DNA from: Amoebidium appalachense | Lineage: Eukaryota > Ichthyosporea | DNA length: 64,000 nucleotides | Direction: 5' to 3' | Assembly: GCA_963693365.1 (NCBI GenBank) | Contig: CAVNZM010000017.1 | Coordinates: 5,332,001-5,396,000, forward strand | Part shown: one piece after another, positions 11,476 through 64,000 of the stretch | How the letters are laid out: every line of letters begins with the position of its first letter | Numbering within the stretch: position 1 is the first letter of the stretch | Translations under genes and position numbers: made by a program | Notes under the pieces: generated by a model | What the model was told of the DNA's origin: nothing | What the model saw: the letters and a program-made list of their open reading frames with translations, nothing else | The model's database searches: none

Positions 11476-11560
11476 AGCGTGCATATGAGGGTTTGTGTGT
11501 GTGTGTGTGTGCACGCGCGTTCACGTGTTTGTGTGTGTGTGTGTGTGTGTGTGTCTCTCT

Positions 11561-11620
<60 letters not shown>

Positions 11621-11815
11621 ACGTCGTGTGTGTTAGTGCGTCCTGGTTGAAATTTGTGTGTTTCCATCTTCTTCAAACACAACACTGTACATCATTTATA
11701 TGTACATTCCAATACATACATGTATGATAAGTATCTTGTTGGGTGGAAGTACTATTTGCCTTGGTGCCGGTCCCTCATTACAGCTCACACGTGTGTCGAG
11801 AATAAACATCATATA

Positions 11816-11816
<1 letters not shown>

Positions 11817-11871
<55 letters not shown>
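11817..11871 (+). repeat. Poly(C) tract, 55 bp
   Basis: An uninterrupted C run flanked by AATAAACATCATATAT and AAATCATCACAG. Confidence 0.9.
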
Positions 11872-11873
<2 letters not shown>

Positions 11874-12434
11874 ATCATCACAGCAATATATATCGGCAAT
11901 TGCCAAATGCTATCTAAACAAGGAAACCAATCACATCTCTCCTCCATTCTCCATAAAAGGTTATTCAAACACGCCATGAACCATGAGCCCAGCGCTACAC
12001 ACTACACTTTGTTTATCTTTTAAGGAAGAAAACCATCATGGCGCCTAAATCATTGTACACCTCATATCTAGCTAAGCAGATATTTTGAAGATTCACAGAC
12101 TATCTAAGCACACGCACTTCTTGGCCTACGCACAGGCCGTATTTTCCACTGGGCAAGCGCGGTTCCATCCCACCGGTAGATGAAATATCAAGGTTGTTGC
12201 TTCCAACCTGCCACAGCCCCTAGTCGACGAAGAGAATATATCCACAGATTGATGAAATTTCAGCCGTAATTTCCGGGATAGTTTCCGAGGCAGATCCGGG
12301 CTGTCACCACTTGAATAGAGCATCACCGTGAGGTGGGGTAGACGGAAGAGATGAAGTCTGTGCTGAAGTCACCGTTAATATCAAAATCAACTTTTAGAGA
12401 GAAAAGGGGGGGGGGGGGGGGGGGGAAGGAAAGG

Positions 12435-12494
<60 letters not shown>

Positions 12495-12771
12495 GCACGC
12501 GTGCGTGCGTGTAGGGGGGATGGGAGGGGTGGTCGGCGGATGAGGGAGGGGGAGGGGCGGGAGGGGGAGGGGGAGGGGGAGGGGGAGGGAGCATAGGGCA
12601 AAGCCAATAGAGAGAAAAGAGGGAGGGAGGGAGGGCGGGAGAAGGAAACAAAGGAGGGGAAGAGGGGAGAGTACAGGGACCCAAAGAGGGGCGCCCAGAG
12701 GGGGAGAGGGGGTATGATACTGCAATAACTGGCTGAATCAATCGAGTAAAAAAGCATTTTTTTGTTATTGT

Positions 12772-12810
<39 letters not shown>

Positions 12811-13071
12811 CGCAGAGCTGGTTCACATATCCTCCTCCCCATCCCCCCCTCCCCCCATCGCCCCCAACCTTTCCCCTTTGGGGAAGGGTAAGAGGGACGG
12901 GGGGAGTTGTAGCGTGTGCAATCCACAAAACGGAGTACAAAAAATAAGCCACCAGAGGTAAACTAACACATGTTTGCAAAAAAAACAACACAACCAGAAG
13001 GCATGCAACATGCGTGCAGCATAATGTGCCGTGGAGGGGGGAGGAGAGAGAAAGGTGGGGTCAGCTGGCCC

Positions 13072-13073
<2 letters not shown>

Positions 13074-13127
<54 letters not shown>
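13074..13127 (+). repeat. Poly(G) tract, 54 bp
   Basis: A 54-bp uninterrupted G run in non-genic DNA upstream of the SINE-like copy at 13418. Confidence 0.95.
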
Positions 13128-13128
<1 letters not shown>

Positions 13129-13417
13129 GGGGGGATAATGTATAATGCAGTAGAATGTTGGAGATATGGTGGTGTCTCCACAAAAAAAAAAAAAAGAGTC
13201 ACAAATTAGGCCAAAAAAACGCGAAATCGAACCACTACACAGAATAAATAAAAAACGTGCAGGACAGCATGAGGGTGGCACCGAGGGGGAGGGGGGTGGG
13301 GGGGATTAGGAAGAAGGCATGGTGTAACCGTGCTTTTTTTTTCCCCCCTCTGTTCTTTCTTTTTTTTTGGGAAGGAGGGGGGGGGGGGGGGGGGAAAGGG
13401 GGGGAGAGGGGGGGGGA

Positions 13418-13605
13418 GGGGGGTTTGAATGCGGAACACAGTACGAAGTTTGCATACGCGATGAGAAGCATGGTGCAGGACACATGCAAAGGCAAATCAA
13501 GTATGCAACATCAGCCATGCGCACAGTATGCATCATAAGCAGAGCCCATCCTCAGGGAGGGCCCAAGTCATCAATTGCGTATGAGTTTCGACCCCTTAGC
13601 CCACG
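13418..13605 (-). mobile_element. SINE-like dispersed repeat with poly(C) end, copy 2
   Basis: Read on the minus strand it runs GGCTAAGGGGTCGAAACTCA, GAGGATGGGCTCTGCTTAT, CATGTGTCCTGCACCATGC, TTCGTACTGTGTTCCGCATT, then C-rich sequence (plus-strand G up to 13423). Its module order matches the copy at 4589, so the C end is a shared feature of the family. No TSD was identified. Confidence 0.55.
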
Positions 13606-13765
13606 TATATACGACGCTCCAACTCAGACAGCAGCATCAACTGAACTTGGGTGGGTCAACCAGTTTTGATCAAAGATGAGCAGGGTTGCTTATGCAAGCA
13701 AGGTGAGCAAAACGGTGAAGATGTGTGTGCAAACTAATGCAGTGCAGCGAAAAACACGTATGTGC

Positions 13766-15958
<2,193 letters not shown>

Positions 15959-16375
15959 TTGTAACGCTCATCATACGGCTGGTTTTTCTCGTTTTCTTGT
16001 TTTCTTGTTTTCTCGTTTTCGAACTTCTCGTTTTCTCTTTTTTTTCGTTGCCCTCAGATGAAAATGATGACGTCATCGGGGGCCCTTAGATTGGGGGCGG
16101 GGGGGGGGGGGGGGGGGGAGGGCTCGAGGGGGGGACAGTGATTGTCCAAACTAAACCGCACACAACGACACGTGCGTGCCGCAACCGCAGTACACGCACA
16201 ATGATAAACACAAACGATAATATTTGAACAATAACACACAGACACACAGACACACACACACACACAATAATAAATCCAACCAGGCAGCGACTACATCCAC
16301 ATTCAAACATCATGATTCACAAGAAAACAAACTCACCGTAACACATCACATATAAAGAAGCCCTTACAACATCCC

Positions 16376-16416
<41 letters not shown>

Positions 16417-16691
16417 CCGCCCCCAACACCCCCACCCTAAACTCCCCGGGGCCCCCGGGCCCAGGCGGCCCAGCCTGAGGGATTTGGGCGGTGGTTTCAG
16501 TAGCCAGAACACACCTTGACTGATGATATCTCGCAAACGTGCTCATATTAATTGATATACGGCGTGCTAACACACTCAGATGTACATATATCCTACGAAG
16601 GCGTCGACCTATTATTTTTAAATTGTGAGCTTCGCCTCCTCCGTCCCCCCGGGCCCCCCTCCCCATCCGTCCCCCCGGGGCGAGTCCCCCC

Positions 16692-16723
<32 letters not shown>

Positions 16724-16840
16724 TGTCCCCCCCTTTCCCCCCGGGGAGGACCCTCAACCAAACATATATACCTATGCGTACCTGAGGCTATTGATATGTA
16801 CAGCCAAATGCAGAAACACCCGCACACGCAAGGCCGTGCA

Positions 16841-16887
<47 letters not shown>

Positions 16888-16928
16888 CACACACAGGTAC
16901 ACACACACACACACATGTACAATTGCAA

Positions 16929-17257
16929 GGCCCAACCACATCGGCAGAGTAAACACGCTCCAGCAGAATAGTTCTGCAAAGAGCAGAATTTTTCGGCTAA
17001 CAGCAGGAGAATAAACTTGCTCCTAGCAAAGTGACTCTGCCTTTGGCAGGATTAAATTCTGCTGTTAGCAGAATAATCCTGTTTAAATAGATCTGCTTTT
17101 AGCAGAATAATTTTGCATTAGTAGAATAATTCTGCTTAAACATAATGATTCTCCTTCTGCAGCTTATAATCTGCTTTTGCTGCATAATCATTCGATCAGC
17201 GGTTCAGCAGAATAGTTCTGCTCGGAGCAAGTTCACACTGCCGATGTGGTTGGAGCC
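16929..17257. mobile_element. MITE-like palindromic element, 329 bp
   Basis: The ends are inverted repeats: left GGCCCAACCACATCGGCAG, right CTGCCGATGTGGTTGGAGCC. Complementarity continues for about 50 bp with few mismatches (the GCTCC and AGCAGAATAGTTCTGC blocks). The interior repeats AGCAGAATNATTCTGCT palindromes five or more times, so each strand can form a long hairpin with side hairpins. There is no coding capacity. Target-site duplication is not evident. MITE or foldback origin is inferred from structure only. Confidence 0.6.
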
Positions 17258-17552
17258 GACACACGCACACACGGTGCCATAGTACTCACTCACACACTGT
17301 ACAAAATTCACACACACAGACACACGTGTGCCCACCAAGCTTGGACAGGCACACCCACACACCCACACACCCACACCACACACAAGCAAAACTTTAAACC
17401 TATATCGATGTGAATTCCAGCGGTGTTGTGGCCTGTGGTCACAATTGCTGCTTTAAACAAATTCACACCTTCCCCCCCCCCCCCCCCCGCTTTTTTTCCT
17501 TCGCCGTCTTGCTTTCTTTTCTTTCATTTTTTTTAAGTGTTTTATTTTTTAT

Positions 17553-17554
<2 letters not shown>

Positions 17555-17638
<84 letters not shown>

Positions 17639-17639
17639 G
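17555..17639 (+). repeat. Poly(T)63-poly(G)22 compound homopolymer
   Basis: A 63-bp T run passes directly into 22 G. The same A/T-next-to-C/G arrangement (A runs flush against C runs on one strand) recurs at 1155-1178, 14939-14966, 27720-27801, 52621-52670 and 61441-61494. Confidence 0.95.
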
Positions 17640-18190
17640 AGAGGGGCATGCATGGAGGCTCATTCAATTTTATCAATTAATAATAATTATGTAACCAGGT
17701 TGCGTGATTCACAGACTTTTTATATTTAGAGATTTTACTTTCAAACAAACCGGTACCATCAAGCCAAGTGCACACCAGGAATGCAACAGCATGCACACTC
17801 ACTCTGATGCACATATGTACTGCGTACGTAACACATACTAAACATGCACGGTGTACGCAACTGTTACAAATACTAAACACCACAAATGATTAAACGCTTC
17901 ATACGTTCGTGGATTCATGCCTACAACCACGGATCATGACAACATTGACCCGAGAGTATCAACATATATATCTCGGTCAGCATATGGATAATCATCATAT
18001 CTTGTCAGGAATTCGGTAGATAACCAACGGATATTGCTCTAATACATGCACGTACACCATCACCTAATAAGTGCTGCTTATATACTTGCAAGAATACAAA
18101 CATGCTCAAATTTCAATGTTGACAGGTAAGCACGGAACACTACATCACTGTTAGAAACGCTACAAACACAGTATTGTCACGAGCGGGCGA

Positions 18191-18236
<46 letters not shown>

Positions 18237-18599
18237 ACACACACACCCAAAAAAGCACACACACACACACACAAACACCCAACCCACTGGGACAAAAAAA
18301 AAAAAAAAATAATAAAAAAATCTAACATTTGATAATTACAGCCGATTCACTGTAGCCCGGCGTGATGTCCGCATACCATCCTCTAAACATACATGATCCA
18401 TAACACCTATTAAGGCGTGCTATATCACCTAAGGGTGACATGGGCACCGATAACATGGCGTTCTACACATGGAGGCATACAACTCTAGATACACATAACG
18501 AAACTAACGGATTCATGCCAAAACATTTTACGAAAACACACGAAACAAAACCAAACACCTAAATACTAGAGAGGAGATTCCGGATTGAGTACATATTTC

Positions 18600-18700
18600 G
18601 CTCCTGTTTTTAGGCTACACAGTCATGGTGACTTCCATGCTCAAGGCCAGATCTGAACCCACATAGCACGCAGACATAACATATAAATGAATCTTCATCG
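18600..18700 (-). pseudogene. Tandem duplicate of the ASCC3 terminal exon
   Basis: On the minus strand it reads MKIHLYVMSACYVGSDLAL then SMEVTMTV and a TAG at 18615-18617. It parallels the true last exon (MKLHLYVMSACYLGLDQTL, then AVEVTVTM and TAG) 225 bp upstream in transcript order. The flanking AGTTTCATCG/ATCTTCATCG and GCACGCAGACATAACATA blocks match too. The frame is still open, but I see no acceptor or exon 5' half, so it would lie in the 3' UTR or beyond the polyadenylation site. An alternative terminal exon is possible but unsupported. Confidence 0.7.
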
Positions 18701-18824
18701 CAAGGCAAACAACACTTCCGTAATAATTCCAAACCATCGTGCAAAATTCCAAGAAGTAATATCTCAAAACCCCTGAATACCATGGACCAAGCACAAGTTT
18801 CGCCCCTTTGTTTAAGTATTTAGG

Positions 18825-63574
<44,750 letters not shown>

Positions 63575-63733
63575 TATTGAGGAAAGGTCCTTTCCGAGTG
63601 CTGAAATGGGAAATATCGTTACATGTCAGCTTCAGAGAGAGAGAGAGCCAAGCACATGCCAAGTATATACAGTCGATGGGCTAGCAGTGGCAGCAGGTGT
63701 TTGTGTGTGTGTGCTGGTGGGTGTTTTTTTTTT

Positions 63734-63764
<31 letters not shown>

Positions 63765-64000
63765 GGGGGGGAGGGGGGGGGGGAGGGGGGAGGGGGGCGG
63801 GGACGTGAGCCCAGGAAGGTAAACCGGTACGTTAAAAGCAACATACTCAAGAACACACACTGGCACACACACGTACAGACGCCTATGCAGCCCTGCCCCC
63901 CTCCTCCCCTCCCCCGATTTCGTCATCCATCTCTCACTCTCGCCCCCACGCACCCAAGCCCACGCACACCTGGACCCCCCCCCCCCCCCCCCCCCCCCCC

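Larger units (their letters stand above)
8628..13765. other. Non-genic, repeat-bearing stretch
   Basis: I find no protein gene I can defend. Contents: two CCCGAT/ATCGGG-rich segments (9095-9225, 10480-10700), an exon-like segment with both splice consensuses (9916-9982), T runs (11061-11094, 11290-11318), (GT)n (11358-11411, 11567-11619), a C run (11817-11871), purine-rich GGGA repeats (12540-12700), poly(G) (12774-12810, 13074-13127) and a SINE-like copy (13418-13605). Confidence 0.6.
15959..18599. other. Non-genic stretch between the hypothetical gene and ASCC3
   Basis: It may include unrecognised 5' exons of the hypothetical gene. A minus-strand ATG frame near 16540 (MSTFARYHQS) has a donor-like end but no supported link. 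Other contents: purine-rich AAAACGAG repeats (about 15990-16035), C runs (16377-16414, 18193-18236), (CA)n (16851-16884), a MITE-like element (16929-17257), and a 63-bp T run joined to 22 G (17555-17639). Confidence 0.6.

Noticed and set aside
12329-12398. Minus-strand exon-like end VDFDINGDFSTDFISSVYPTSR-stop
   Set aside because: 22 open codons are unsurprising by chance; no upstream exon in matching phase was found. Not listed as a gene.
63575-64000. Search for the next upstream ASCC3 exon
   Set aside because: No frame continues the N-terminus; the stretch holds a T-G compound run and C-rich sequence, so the exon is probably past 64000.

Overview
This is nuclear DNA from an intron-rich eukaryote. 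The sequence shows no bacterial signatures. It has spliced genes with GT-AG introns, (CA/GT)n tracts up to about 247 bp, C/G homopolymers of 20-70 bp, and Ty1/copia-type LTR elements. I cannot place the species. A protist, alga or simple invertebrate would all fit. Most long open frames in the window are repeat translations (alternating Cys-Val or His-Thr, poly-Pro, poly-Gly) and are not listed as genes.

Layout: (1) 402-3665, + strand: five exons of a Ser/Thr protein kinase whose 5' end lies outside the window. (2) 3666-13765: transposon-derived and non-genic DNA. It holds a 1.17-kb miniature LTR retrotransposon with a half-tRNA-iMet primer site, a truncated copia pol (RNase H end), an LTR-like segment with a gag start, and SINE-like repeats that end in poly(C). 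(3) 13766-15958, - strand: an unrecognised low-complexity protein gene with two convincing exons and one weak one. (4) 15959-18599: repeats and a 329-bp palindromic MITE-like element. (5) 18825-63574, - strand: 55 exons of an ASCC3/Slh1 (Ski2-like, Brr2-family) tandem-cassette helicase. It lacks only the first ~180 residues, which lie beyond position 64000. The exons give 1989 residues with both RecA pairs and both Sec63 units, and the exon phases agree at every junction once one homopolymer base is discounted.

Two themes run through the window. First, introns are built from simple DNA in a patterned way: on the coding strand many acceptors are the last CAG of a (CA)n tract, and many donors are followed within about 30 nt by a C run. 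Second, exon-intron junctions are repeatedly duplicated in tandem. About ten cases carry a few tens of bases of real exon plus its splice site, in two to four decaying copies. This looks like a route of intron growth that also generates decoy splice sites, and it is the observation I would pursue first. Three coding-frame breaks and one missing acceptor AG all sit at homopolymers or at a microsatellite edge, so assembly error is their simplest explanation.
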